From positions 1 through 64,000 of the forward strand of contig NZ_CABVGX010000021.1 of NCBI RefSeq assembly GCF_902497625.1: DNA of 64,000 bases, written 5' to 3'. The translations under genes were made by a program, and so were the position numbers. The notes below the pieces were generated by a model that did not search any database, had not been told where the DNA came from, and worked only from the letters and a program-made list of their open reading frames with translations. The stretch comes from Pseudomonas fluorescens. Its GTDB lineage: Bacteria > Pseudomonadota > Gammaproteobacteria > Pseudomonadales > Pseudomonadaceae. Positions 1 through 7,809 of the stretch are shown here, in pieces; positions within the stretch are counted from its first letter, which is position 1; each line of letters starts with the position of its first letter.

Positions 1-109
1 GCCCGGCCCAGTGGCAGAACGGCGCGCTGATCCTGCGCAGGTGATCGGTTTGGGCATCAAGCAATGCCCAGAACGTTTGCCCGGCCACCTCGACCCGCGC
101 CAGGCGCAT
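1..109 (-). CDS. Fumarylacetoacetate-hydrolase-family protein, N-terminal part (cut by window edge)
   Basis: Only the first 36 codons are inside the window. They begin MRLARVEVAGQTFWALLD and continue to an HLRRIS...FCHWAG stretch, the typical opening of FAH-family hydrolases and isomerases (MRLxRV...xWALVDG...VRRI). The ATG lies one base after the stop codon of the extradiol dioxygenase, so the two genes are probably translationally linked. FAH-family enzymes commonly hydrolyse or hydrate ring-cleavage products, which fits a position directly behind an extradiol dioxygenase. Assignment rests on a short N-terminus only. Confidence 0.6.
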   Translation of the reverse strand, partial: MRLARVEVAGQTFWALLDAQTDHLRRISAPFCHWAG

Positions 110-110
110 G

Positions 111-1070
111 TCAGCGCTTGGCCAGGTAGATCGGCAGATACTCGGCGTCGAGTACTTCTTCGGGCGTCTTCACGCTGGCGCCGAGAATCGGGCCGACCAT
201 TTCATGGCCCCACAGGCTGAGTTTTTCCGGGTTCAGCTCGTAGGGATCGCCCTGCCATGGCTCGATCTCAGCAATGGTCTCGAAAGCAAAACCGGACGGA
301 TTGAAATGGTAGAACGACAGGTGCGGGTCCTGGGCATGTTGGCCAAGGGTCATCATCATTGGCAGCTCGCGCTGACGCACGATGTCGTAGGTTTCCCCCA
401 CATCGCGGACATTGCGTACGAACAGCCCGACATGCTGCACGCCCATGCGTCCCGGCCCATGGCCGTAGGCAATATCATGGCTGGTGTGATGGTTGAGTTT
501 CGAACGGAAAAAACCGGTTCGCCCTTTACCGGCACCGGCGCCATACCAACTGAAACCCATGACGTTGATCAGGAAGTCTTCCAGCTCCGGCGTGTAGTCC
601 GGGGTGATCAGCACCACATGCCCCGCCCCTCGTTCGTCGGCCAGAAAACCGCTGTGGGGACGCCCAGGCTGGAAGGAACGCGGCATCCATTTTTGCCCGT
701 AGAAAAGTTCGTGCTGATAACCGACCGGATCGCGGAAACGCACAAGTTCCCGCACGCCACGCTGTTCACAGAGCTCTGCATCGCCACGGCTGTAGTCGAC
801 ATTGGCCGCCGCCAGCTTCCTGATACCGTCTTCGAACGCCATGCGCCCGACCGCTTCCCAGCCGATGTAGGCAATCCGGTCAACTTTACCTGGGTGAAAC
901 GCGAAACGATGACGGCGGTCATCAATCTTGAAATACAGCGACTCCGGATCACTATCGGGGTTCTTACCGATACCAAAGCCCATGACCTGCGGGCCGTATT
1001 CACGCCAGGCTTCGAGGTTGGGAGTTTCAAAGCCCATGTAACCGATACCGATAATGTCCACGTCATTCAC
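111..1070 (-). CDS. Type I extradiol ring-cleavage dioxygenase (BphC/HsaC-like, VOC fold)
   Basis: A 319-residue protein of the usual length for two-domain extradiol dioxygenases, which cleave catecholic rings next to the diol using Fe(II) and O2. The expected iron ligands are visible: H151 (in GAGHVVLIT), H213 (in GVQHVGLFV) and E264 (in FAFETIAE). H194/H195 and Y254 sit where the acid-base His and Tyr are found in BphC. The N-terminal half is the degenerate, metal-free VOC repeat. It is third in a minus-strand operon: ferredoxin, SDR, this gene, FAH-family gene. The natural catechol is unknown; a bicyclic or larger catechol is as likely as a simple one. Confidence 0.85.
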   Translation of the reverse strand: MNDVDIIGIGYMGFETPNLEAWREYGPQVMGFGIGKNPDSDPESLYFKIDDRRHRFAFHPGKVDRIAYIGWEAVGRMAFEDGIRKLAAANVDYSRGDAELCEQRGVRELVRFRDPVGYQHELFYGQKWMPRSFQPGRPHSGFLADERGAGHVVLITPDYTPELEDFLINVMGFSWYGAGAGKGRTGFFRSKLNHHTSHDIAYGHGPGRMGVQHVGLFVRNVRDVGETYDIVRQRELPMMMTLGQHAQDPHLSFYHFNPSGFAFETIAEIEPWQGDPYELNPEKLSLWGHEMVGPILGASVKTPEEVLDAEYLPIYLAKR

Positions 1071-1130
1071 CTTGTTATTGTTCGAGATGATGAAAGGTGC
1101 CGGTCGCTCCTGCCAGGGGCGCCGCGCGTA

Positions 1131-1889
1131 CTAGATCGCCAGCAACCCGCCGTCGATTACAAAGTCCGAACCGGTAATGAACGAAGCTTCGTCCGAGGCG
1201 ACGAAAACCGCCATCGCGACCACTTCCTCAGGTTCGCCGGGGCGGTCCATCAATACGCCATCCAGCAGCATCGCACGCATTTTCGGGTCTTCCAGAAACG
1301 GACGAGTTCCGGGCGTCGCGACAAATCCTGGGCTCAGACTGACCGCACGGATGCCAAACGGCGCACCTTCTACGGCCAGTTGGCGGGTGAACGAAACCAC
1401 CGCACCCTTGGCTGCGGAATGCGCAGAAATTCCGGCCACTTTCGAACCGCCCCACGCGGCGGTTGACGATACGTTGATGATCACCCCGCGCTGTTCGGCC
1501 AAGTGGTGCCAGGCATATTTGGTGGTATAGAACAGCAGGTCGATTTCGTTGCGCATGGTGTACTGCCAATCTTCGATCGACAGTTCGCTGACCAGCCCGA
1601 ACCGTGCAGCGGATGCGTTGTTGTAGAGAATGTCGATGCGCCCGTGCTCGACGACGGCGGCATCGATCCACGCCTTGGCCTGCTCGTGGTCACCCAGGTC
1701 CACCGGGGCCGAGCCGTACAGAGTGAAACCCTCTGCCCGCATCAACGCGGCCGTTTCTTCATGACCTTCGGCGACAAAGTCGCAGCCAACGACAATCGCC
1801 CCTTCGCGGGCAAACCGCAGCGCCGCGGCCCTGCCCTGCCCGCCGCCGGTACCGGTGATCAGCGCGACTTTGTTGTGTAAGTGTCCCAT
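1131..1889 (-). CDS. SDR-family oxidoreductase with His in place of the catalytic Tyr
   Basis: A classical-length SDR (252 aa from the ATG at 1889; a GTG two codons earlier is possible, but the GAGG ribosome site fits the ATG better). It has a TGTGGGQG nucleotide-binding loop, an NNAS motif and NVSS (Ser about 142). The YxxxK motif reads HSAAK, so His157 stands where the catalytic Tyr should be, with Lys161 kept. Related SDRs with AHxxxK are, as far as I recall, a recurring subfamily, so this is probably not a recent mutation. It lies between the ferredoxin gene and the extradiol dioxygenase and could oxidise a dihydrodiol or alcohol to the catechol. Substrate and cofactor are not known. Confidence 0.8.
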   Translation of the reverse strand: MGHLHNKVALITGTGGGQGRAAALRFAREGAIVVGCDFVAEGHEETAALMRAEGFTLYGSAPVDLGDHEQAKAWIDAAVVEHGRIDILYNNASAARFGLVSELSIEDWQYTMRNEIDLLFYTTKYAWHHLAEQRGVIINVSSTAAWGGSKVAGISAHSAAKGAVVSFTRQLAVEGAPFGIRAVSLSPGFVATPGTRPFLEDPKMRAMLLDGVLMDRPGEPEEVVAMAVFVASDEASFITGSDFVIDGGLLAI

Positions 1890-1940
1890 AAGCACATCCT
1901 CACTTCAGTGATTGACACGTTGCGGTCGATGCTTTCGCTG

Positions 1941-2177
1941 TCAAACGGCTTCGTCTTCTGAAGTGATGGGCTCAAGCCAGATCGCCTCCGCCGGGCAAGC
2001 GGCGGCACCTTCGCGGGCCTCCTCTTCAAGTTCCGGTGGCACGGCGGCGTTGTCGAGGTACACCAGGCCATCGGCGTCAAGTTTGTAGACGCTTGGGCAG
2101 ATCGCGGCACACAACCCGTAACCACAACAGCGGCTACGGTCGGCCACGGCTTTGAATTGCGCTTTTTCTGAACTCAT
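1941..2177 (-). CDS. Small [3Fe-4S]-type ferredoxin (P450-type)
   Basis: A 78-residue acidic ferredoxin. Cys17, Cys23 and the Cys of ACPAEAI form the C-xx-?-xx-C...CP pattern of single-cluster ferredoxins that serve bacterial P450s. Tyr20 occupies the variable position where a fourth Cys would make a [4Fe-4S] protein, so a [3Fe-4S] cluster is expected. There are extra Cys at 18 and 27. It leads the operon that continues with the SDR, extradiol dioxygenase and FAH-family gene. The only intact P450 in the window is 7.6 kb away in another operon, so its partner may be that enzyme or another oxygenase. Confidence 0.85.
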   Translation of the reverse strand: MSSEKAQFKAVADRSRCCGYGLCAAICPSVYKLDADGLVYLDNAAVPPELEEEAREGAAACPAEAIWLEPITSEDEAV

Positions 2178-2214
2178 TTTTTTCTCCTTATCAGGTTCAG
2201 CGATGGCAAATTAT

Positions 2215-2239
2215 GAACACTTATTTATTTTATGTGCAA
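2215..2239. promoter_or_regulatory. Candidate operator, variant of the shared palindrome (7-nt spacer)
   Basis: Half-sites GAACACTTA (2215-2223) and TATGTGCAA (2231-2239) flank a 7-nt AT spacer. Read on the minus strand this gives TTGCACATA and TAAGTGTTC, close to the sites at 27824, 23566 and 23657. It lies in the 123-bp AT-rich gap between the divergent ferredoxin and MFS operons, where one site could control both. The longer spacer makes this the least certain member of the set. Confidence 0.4.
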
Positions 2240-2300
2240 TTAATTTTTAACGCGGATATGCTGAGACTGGCTCAACAAAACCTATAAGGAAGCCAGTCCC

Positions 2301-3563
2301 ATGCATCCGTCCAAAAGCGAAGCGGCCATTGATCCGCAGGAATTTCGTCAAAGCTGGAGAATCCTGATCCTGTCGGTGGCGGGTGTCGCCATCAGCATCA
2401 ACGCTGCCCTGCTGTATGGCTTCGGTACCCTGGTGGTGCCACTGGGCGATGCGTTCGGCTGGAGTAAAAGTGAACTGCAGGCCTGCATCACCTTCCTGTT
2501 CGGCGGCGCAGTGGTTTCCCTGCAACTGGTGGGTTGGTTCAATCTGCGCTACGGCATGAAGCGTGTCACGGTTATTTCCCTGCTGCTGCTGTCACTCGGC
2601 TACCTCGCGACGACCCAGCTGACCCAGTCGATCTGGTCGATGTACATTGCCTTCGCGCTGCTGCCGATCGTCGGCATGGGCGCGCTGGCGGTGACGTGGA
2701 CGCAGCTGATCAGTCTGTGGTTCGATCGCAATCGCGGCCTGGCGCTGGCCATTGGTCTGTCCGGCACCGGCGTCACCGCTGCCACCATTCCCCGCCTGAT
2801 GGCCTGGGGTATCGAACAGTGGGACTGGCGCGCAGCGTTTGTGATCCTGGCGCTGCTCAATCTGCTGGTGCTGCTGCCGTTGATTCTGCTGTGGTTCAAG
2901 CTGCCCGTCGCTGCCGCTCAGCGCAGTGACGGCGGTGAGCTTGAGCAATTGCCGGGGATGGGGTTCCGTGAAGGCATGGGCTCGCTGAAATTCTGGACGT
3001 GCAACCTGGCCCTCAGCCTGGTGATTTCTTCGATTGTCGGCATGGTCACCAGCACCGTACCCATGCTGCAAGCCCGCGGTTTATCGGCTGCGGACGCCGC
3101 CACTATTTTCAGTTGCTTTGGTATCTCGCTGATCTTTGGTCGCATGTTGATCGGCTATTTGCTTGATCGCCTGTGGCCGCCGGCAGTGTCTGCGCTGAGC
3201 CTGTTATTGCCCGCCGTGGGTTGTTTCATCTACCTGAGCCCGACAGCCGAGTTCGCCCCCCTGATGCTGGCGGCGGTGCTGGTCGGTTTTGGCGCCGGGG
3301 CGGAATTCGATATTGCCGCGTTCCTGATTGCGCGCTACTTCGGTTTGCGCGAGTACGGTCGTCTGTTTGGCGTCCATCAAGGCTTGAATACCGTGGCGTC
3401 GGCACTGGCGCCGTTGCTCTTCGCCTACATGCTGGCGCGAACCGGTTCGTATAGCGCGATGCTGGTGTACAGCGCCGCTTGCTGCATCATCGGTCCGTTG
3501 CTGCTGCTGACCCTGGGGCGCGTGCCGCGCTTCAACGCGCAAACCCTTCCCGGCCAATCCTGA
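2301..3563 (+). CDS. MFS transporter, monocarboxylate/oxalate-formate type
   Basis: A 420-residue polytopic membrane protein with about 12 hydrophobic segments and MFS loop residues such as RYGMKR after TM2. It carries a signature shared with two other carriers in this window: GAGAEFDIAAFLIARYFG in the second half. An AAGGAAG ribosome site precedes the ATG. It is the first gene of a plus-strand operon with a [2Fe-2S] ferredoxin 26 bp downstream and a ferredoxin reductase, divergent from the [3Fe-4S] ferredoxin operon. Likely an inner-membrane carrier for an organic acid of the pathway; direction and substrate are not readable from sequence. Confidence 0.85.
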   Translation: MHPSKSEAAIDPQEFRQSWRILILSVAGVAISINAALLYGFGTLVVPLGDAFGWSKSELQACITFLFGGAVVSLQLVGWFNLRYGMKRVTVISLLLLSLGYLATTQLTQSIWSMYIAFALLPIVGMGALAVTWTQLISLWFDRNRGLALAIGLSGTGVTAATIPRLMAWGIEQWDWRAAFVILALLNLLVLLPLILLWFKLPVAAAQRSDGGELEQLPGMGFREGMGSLKFWTCNLALSLVISSIVGMVTSTVPMLQARGLSAADAATIFSCFGISLIFGRMLIGYLLDRLWPPAVSALSLLLPAVGCFIYLSPTAEFAPLMLAAVLVGFGAGAEFDIAAFLIARYFGLREYGRLFGVHQGLNTVASALAPLLFAYMLARTGSYSAMLVYSAACCIIGPLLLLTLGRVPRFNAQTLPGQS

Positions 3564-3589
3564 ACCCCCAACAAGAATCGGAGCAGACC

Positions 3590-3910
3590 ATGCCCACACT
3601 GACCTTTATTGAACACAACGGCACCGCCCATCAGGTCAAAGGTGATATCGGCCAATCGGTGATGCAAGCCGCGACCTTTGCCTCGGTGCCGGGCATTCCG
3701 GCCGATTGCGGCGGTGCCTGCAGTTGCGCCACCTGCCACACCTACGTCGACGAAGCCTGGCTGGGCAAAGTGCAGGCCGCCGAAGGCATGGAAAACGACA
3801 TGCTCGAATACGCCTTCGAGCGCCGGGACAACAGCCGCTTGAGCTGCCAGTTGATCATCAGCCAAGAGATGGACGGCATGGTCCTGCACCTGCCGTCTTC
3901 GCAATTCTGA
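3590..3910 (+). CDS. [2Fe-2S] ferredoxin, putidaredoxin/adrenodoxin type
   Basis: A 106-residue plant/vertebrate-type ferredoxin. Cys40, Cys46, Cys49 and Cys86 give the C-x5-C-x2-C...C pattern of the putidaredoxin/adrenodoxin branch; Cys44 is extra. The ATG at 3590 follows a GGAG site and gives the normal family length, so a longer in-frame extension into the MFS gene was not used. The reductase gene starts 20 bp after the stop. Together they form the classic reductase-ferredoxin electron chain to a P450 or Rieske oxygenase. Confidence 0.92.
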   Translation: MPTLTFIEHNGTAHQVKGDIGQSVMQAATFASVPGIPADCGGACSCATCHTYVDEAWLGKVQAAEGMENDMLEYAFERRDNSRLSCQLIISQEMDGMVLHLPSSQF

Positions 3911-3930
3911 ATGCGCATGAAGGAGTTCCC

Positions 3931-5166
3931 ATGACCCTCGCCTCAGTGGTAATTGTCGGTGCCGGCCAGGCCGGATTTCAGGTCGCTACTTCCCTGCGTC
4001 AGGAAGGCTATGACGGGCGTATTACCCTGATTGGCGATGAGCCTGGCTTGCCCTACCAGCGCCCGCCGTTGTCCAAGGCCTACCTGCTCGGCAAGATTCA
4101 GGCGACCAATCTGCTGTTTCGCCCTGCGGATTTTTACGCCACCCAGCGCATTGAATTGCTGCATGACCAGGCAACAGCGATCGATCGCCTGAATCGACGG
4201 GTGGTGCTGGCCTCCGGGACGGCGGTCGCCTACGACCATCTGGTATTGGCCACTGGCGCGCACAACCGACCATTGCCGGTTCCCGGCGCGGATCTGCCGC
4301 AAGTGTTCGGCATCAAAACCCAGGCTGATGCCGATGCCCTGGCGCCACTGGCGAAAGAAGCGCGCAACGTGGTGGTGATCGGTGCCGGGTTTATCGGCCT
4401 TGAGTTCGCCGCAGTCGCTGCTGCTTTGGGCGCCAACGTGCACGTGCTGGAGCTGGGCGAGCGTCCCATGGCGCGGGCGGTGTCGCGGGAAATGTCGGAA
4501 CTGTTCCGCCAGGCCCACGAAGCCTGGGGCGTGCACTTCGACTTCCGCCAGGGCTTGAGCCGCATCGATGGCGACAACGGCAAAGTGTGCGCAGTGCAAA
4601 CCGCTGACGGGCGCGTCTTGCCAGCTGATCTGGTGGTGTTTGGCATTGGCGTCATCCCTAACGCGCAACTGGCGACTGAAGCGGGTCTGGACATCGAGAA
4701 CGGCATAAGGGTAGACGCCAGTTTGCTGACATCCGACCCGCAGATTTCCGCACTGGGTGACGTTGCCAGTTTCCCTTGCCTGCAAAACAATGAGCAGCAC
4801 ACCCGGCTTGAGTCCGTACAAAACGCCGTCGATCAGGGCCGCGCAGTCGCCGCTCGACTGATGGGCAAACCGGCGCCATACAGCGCGCTGCCGTGGTTCT
4901 GGACCGATCAAGGCAATCTGAAGCTGCAAATTGCCGGGCTCTCCCATGGCTACGACAGCACCGTGGTGCTCGGTTCGGTAGAAGACAGGCAAGCCTCGGT
5001 GCTGTGTTTCCGCAATGATCGCCTGGTGGCCGTGGAGTCCTGTAATCGCATGGGCGATCACATGGCCGCGCGCAAGATACTCACCCGCGCGCCCAGGCTG
5101 ACGGCCGCAGAGGCTGCCGCTGACGGTTTTGACCTGAAAGCCTGGGAAGCGGCCAATCGCGACTGA
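3931..5166 (+). CDS. FAD-dependent NAD(P)H:ferredoxin reductase (putidaredoxin reductase type)
   Basis: A 411-residue pyridine-nucleotide-disulfide-type flavoprotein without the redox disulfide. It has the FAD Rossmann motif VGAGQAG near residue 10, a LPYQRPPLSKAYL stretch typical of oxygenase-coupled reductases, the NAD-binding motif VIGAGFIGLE near residue 150, a second FAD motif (SALGDVASFP), and a C-terminal reductase domain. The ATG follows AAGGAGTTCCC. It passes electrons from NADH to the upstream [2Fe-2S] ferredoxin. A strong terminator-like hairpin follows. Confidence 0.92.
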   Translation: MTLASVVIVGAGQAGFQVATSLRQEGYDGRITLIGDEPGLPYQRPPLSKAYLLGKIQATNLLFRPADFYATQRIELLHDQATAIDRLNRRVVLASGTAVAYDHLVLATGAHNRPLPVPGADLPQVFGIKTQADADALAPLAKEARNVVVIGAGFIGLEFAAVAAALGANVHVLELGERPMARAVSREMSELFRQAHEAWGVHFDFRQGLSRIDGDNGKVCAVQTADGRVLPADLVVFGIGVIPNAQLATEAGLDIENGIRVDASLLTSDPQISALGDVASFPCLQNNEQHTRLESVQNAVDQGRAVAARLMGKPAPYSALPWFWTDQGNLKLQIAGLSHGYDSTVVLGSVEDRQASVLCFRNDRLVAVESCNRMGDHMAARKILTRAPRLTAAEAAADGFDLKAWEAANRD

Positions 5167-5191
5167 GCGGGCCCGGACGAGGAACGCACAC

Positions 5192-5227
5192 AGCCGCGCC
5201 CGCCTCTGAGCTGACGCGGCTTTTTTT
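5192..5227 (+). terminator. Rho-independent terminator
   Basis: Perfect 7-bp stem (AGCCGCG at 5192-5198, CGCGGCT at 5215-5221), a 16-nt loop, and a run of T directly after the stem. It ends the MFS-ferredoxin-reductase operon and separates it from the SDR starting at 5251. Confidence 0.7.
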
Positions 5228-5250
5228 CGCATGACGAAGGGAGCGATGCC

Positions 5251-6084
5251 ATGAACAAAGTCTGGTTTGTAACCGGTGCGGCCCGAGGCCTTGGCGCTGC
5301 GATTGCCAAAGCGGCATTGGCCGACGGTGACCGGGTTGTCGTTACCGGCCGGCGTATCGAACCGTTGGAAAAGGTGTTTGCCGAGTACGGCGAGCGTGTT
5401 CTGGCTGTGGCGCTGGATGTGACTGACGAAGCCCAGGCGCTGGTTGCCGTAGACAGCGCCGTTGCGCATTTTGGCCGCATCGATGTGCTGGTCAACAACG
5501 CTGGTTATGGCCAACTGGCGCCCTTCGAAGACAATTTCGCCAGCGACGCTGACAAGCAATTTGCGACCAATGTGTCGGGTGTATTCAACGTCTGTCGCGC
5601 GGTATTGCCCGTCATGCGCCAACAACGCAGCGGCCGGGTGTTCAACCTGTCTTCAATGGGCGGCGTGGTGGGGATGGGCGGAGCGGCTTTGTATTGCGCC
5701 TCGAAATTTGCCGTGGAAGGTTTTTCCGAGTCCCTGGCCCTGGAGGTCGCGCAGTTTGGCATCAAGGTCACACTGGTGGAGCCCGGCGTTTTCCGCACTG
5801 ACTTCCTCGACCCCAGATCGGCTGTTTTTGGCACACGTGGACTTGAGGATTACGCCGCCTTCACGGCCAAGGTCAAAGGCGCGTCGGCTGCCTACAACCA
5901 TCAGCAAACCGGCAACCCGGCGAAGCTGGGCGTCGCGCTGGTGCAGCTGGCCAACAGCGAAAACCCGCCGTTGCGCTATGTTGCGGGCTCCGACGCCTAT
6001 CAGCAAATCAGTAACAAGCTGAACAGAATGCTCGCGGAAATCGAGCATTGGCAGCAACTGTCATTCTCCACCGACGGCATATGA
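5251..6084 (+). CDS. SDR-family NAD(P)-dependent oxidoreductase
   Basis: A 277-residue classical SDR: TGAARGLG nucleotide loop, NNAG, FNLSS (catalytic Ser) and YCASK (catalytic Tyr and Lys). The ARG within the loop and the TGRR at the end of beta-2 favour NADP(H). The C-terminal half resembles the SDR group that acts on bulky lipophilic alcohols and ketones. It is a single gene, with a GAAGGGAG ribosome site, after the terminator at 5192 and before the hairpin at 6091. Confidence 0.85.
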   Translation: MNKVWFVTGAARGLGAAIAKAALADGDRVVVTGRRIEPLEKVFAEYGERVLAVALDVTDEAQALVAVDSAVAHFGRIDVLVNNAGYGQLAPFEDNFASDADKQFATNVSGVFNVCRAVLPVMRQQRSGRVFNLSSMGGVVGMGGAALYCASKFAVEGFSESLALEVAQFGIKVTLVEPGVFRTDFLDPRSAVFGTRGLEDYAAFTAKVKGASAAYNHQQTGNPAKLGVALVQLANSENPPLRYVAGSDAYQQISNKLNRMLAEIEHWQQLSFSTDGI

Positions 6085-6090
6085 CGCCGG

Positions 6091-6119
6091 TGCGCACAGC
6101 CGATGAGCGGCTGTGCGCA
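6091..6119. terminator. Bidirectional terminator-like hairpin between convergent genes
   Basis: A perfect 12-bp stem (TGCGCACAGCCG at 6091-6102, CGGCTGTGCGCA at 6108-6119) with a 5-nt loop lies between the SDR stop at 6084 and the convergent NTF2-fold gene ending at 6124. There is no long T tract, so function as an intrinsic terminator is probable but not certain. Confidence 0.55.
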
Positions 6120-6123
6120 ACGA

Positions 6124-6474
6124 CTATTGATTGATGAAGTAGCGCACCGACAAGGTCCCTTCCTCGAATCGATACAACTCGATCGTCTCAACGCCCCCCT
6201 CCTGCTCGCGGAAGGCGTTGAGGTGATGACAGGCCGCTTCATTGCCGTTGATGATGCACTGGCGCACTTCCACGCGAATCTTCGGTTGCTGCTGCGCCCA
6301 CATGCCTTCCAGCACCTGCCAGGCATCGTGCGGCGGCTTGCCGACGTATTCGATACTCAAGCCGTTGGGCGACACACTGCGGTAGTGGTCAAAAAAACCC
6401 TCCTTGTCACCCCTGTTCCAGCAGTCGATCTGACCGTGCAGGAAGTGCTCGATCGTCTGTTTGTCCATACTCAT
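6124..6474 (-). CDS. Small SnoaL/NTF2-fold protein
   Basis: A 116-residue protein starting MSMDKQTIEHFLHG, with an alpha-helical N-terminus followed by curved-sheet stretches (PKIRVEVRQCIINGNEAACHH; VETIELYRFEEGTLSVRYFIN). This is the layout of SnoaL-like polyketide cyclases and ketosteroid-isomerase-like enzymes. The ATG at 6474 lies 23 bp after the MFS stop; longer in-frame versions would run into the MFS gene and were rejected. Last gene of the P450 operon. NTF2-fold proteins here may isomerise or hydrate an intermediate; no catalytic set can be assigned. Confidence 0.7.
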   Translation of the reverse strand: MSMDKQTIEHFLHGQIDCWNRGDKEGFFDHYRSVSPNGLSIEYVGKPPHDAWQVLEGMWAQQQPKIRVEVRQCIINGNEAACHHLNAFREQEGGVETIELYRFEEGTLSVRYFINQ

Positions 6475-6497
6475 GTCGGGTTCATCCTCGGGTAGGG

Positions 6498-7799
6498 TCA
6501 GGCGTGCTGCTGCGGTTGAAGGTTGCGTTGACGCGCCAGAAAGGCCGGTTCCATCCGCAACCACAGCAAAATGGTCGGACCGATAATGGCGCAGCAGAAA
6601 CAGCACACCAGCACCGCGGAATAGCTGCCGTACACATCGTAGAGATAGCCGAACAGCATGGGCACCAGACCGGAAACGATGGTGATCAGGCACAGGTGCA
6701 ACCCGAAGATTCGCGCGTAGTCCTTCAGGCCGAAATAGCGTGCCATCAGGAAGGCCGCCAGATCGAATTCAGCACCGGCACTCGCGCCAATGCACAGGGT
6801 GGCCAGTACCAGCAGCGGTATATTCTGCGCCCCGCCAAACAGAAAAATTGCACAACCCAACGCCGGTAGCGCCAGGCTAACGGCGGACACCACAGAGGGC
6901 GAATAACGGTCCAGCAGATAGCCCACCAGCAAACGTCCGCCGATAATGGAAATGCCGAAGGTGCTGAAGATCTGGCTGGCCTGCTGGGCGCTCAAGCCTT
7001 TGCTTTGCAGCATCGGCACCAGGTTGGTGACCATGCCGACGGTCAATGACACCGACAATATCAGCGCAACGTTGAAACCCCAGTACATGCCGGAGCGCAC
7101 GGCTTGTTTGAAGGACATGCCGGACAGTTCCGGAAGCACTTTTTGCGTGGTGGTCTCCGCGCTGGCGAAGTGAGCCGGCACACGCAGCCACATCAACGAC
7201 AATGGCAGCGTGAACAGCAACGGCATCGCCGCCAGGGCAATGAAACCGGCTTGCCAGCCATAGGCGGCAATCAGCCTCGACAACAGCGGCGGCAGAATCA
7301 TTGCCATCAGCCCGGTGCCGCACAGAATCACCGCCAGCGCCAGCCCCCGGTTGCGCTCGAACCACAGGTTGATCAGTTGCGTCCAGGTAATCGCAATGGT
7401 GCCGGCGCAAACGATCGGCATGCTGAAGAACGCCAGGTACAGCCAGCCAATCGACCCCTGGATCCGGGTGATGGCAAGGTACCCGACGATCTGCAGCACA
7501 ATCGACACAATCGCCACTCGGCGCAGGCCGTAACGGCGGTAGAGCCAGCCAACCAGTTGCGTGGATATCGCGACGCCGGCGAACAGGAACGTGATGGATG
7601 CCTGCAGGTCGCCGCGGCTCCAGCCGAACGCTTGCTCCAGGGGAATCACCAAGGTGCCGAAGGCGTAAAGCAACGCCGCGGTGATGCTGGTGCAAATCCC
7701 GAACAGACCCAGTATCACCACACGCCAACCGTGCTTGAATTCGGAGAAATCAGTGCCGCCGTGGGCGGTGGTGCGGGTGTTGCGTGTCTCGGTTGTCAT
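6498..7799 (-). CDS. MFS transporter, paralogue of the 2301 and 38260 carriers
   Basis: A 433-residue polytopic membrane protein with about 12 hydrophobic segments, YRRYGLRR after TM2, and the shared second-half signature GAGAEFDLAAFLMARYFG (here AGAEFDLAAFLMARYFGLKDY). It starts ten bases after the SDR stop and so belongs to the P450 operon (P450, unknown gene, SDR, MFS, NTF2-fold). Likely takes up a substrate or exports an intermediate of the same pathway. Confidence 0.85.
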   Translation of the reverse strand: MTTETRNTRTTAHGGTDFSEFKHGWRVVILGLFGICTSITAALLYAFGTLVIPLEQAFGWSRGDLQASITFLFAGVAISTQLVGWLYRRYGLRRVAIVSIVLQIVGYLAITRIQGSIGWLYLAFFSMPIVCAGTIAITWTQLINLWFERNRGLALAVILCGTGLMAMILPPLLSRLIAAYGWQAGFIALAAMPLLFTLPLSLMWLRVPAHFASAETTTQKVLPELSGMSFKQAVRSGMYWGFNVALILSVSLTVGMVTNLVPMLQSKGLSAQQASQIFSTFGISIIGGRLLVGYLLDRYSPSVVSAVSLALPALGCAIFLFGGAQNIPLLVLATLCIGASAGAEFDLAAFLMARYFGLKDYARIFGLHLCLITIVSGLVPMLFGYLYDVYGSYSAVLVCCFCCAIIGPTILLWLRMEPAFLARQRNLQPQQHA

Positions 7800-7809
7800 G
7801 ACTGATTCC

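Noticed and set aside
108..1466. A 452-codon plus-strand ORF over the extradiol dioxygenase and SDR
   Set aside because: Shadow of the minus-strand genes; the iron ligands and SDR motifs are on the other strand.
3706..3930. A 75-residue N-terminal extension of the ferredoxin reductase
   Set aside because: It overlaps the [2Fe-2S] ferredoxin in another frame; the ATG at 3931 has an AAGGAG site and the FAD motif follows at once.
3943..5625. A 560-codon minus-strand ORF opposite the ferredoxin reductase and SDR
   Set aside because: It is a long shadow caused by high GC codon bias. The plus-strand genes have clear family motifs and ribosome sites; the shadow protein has none.
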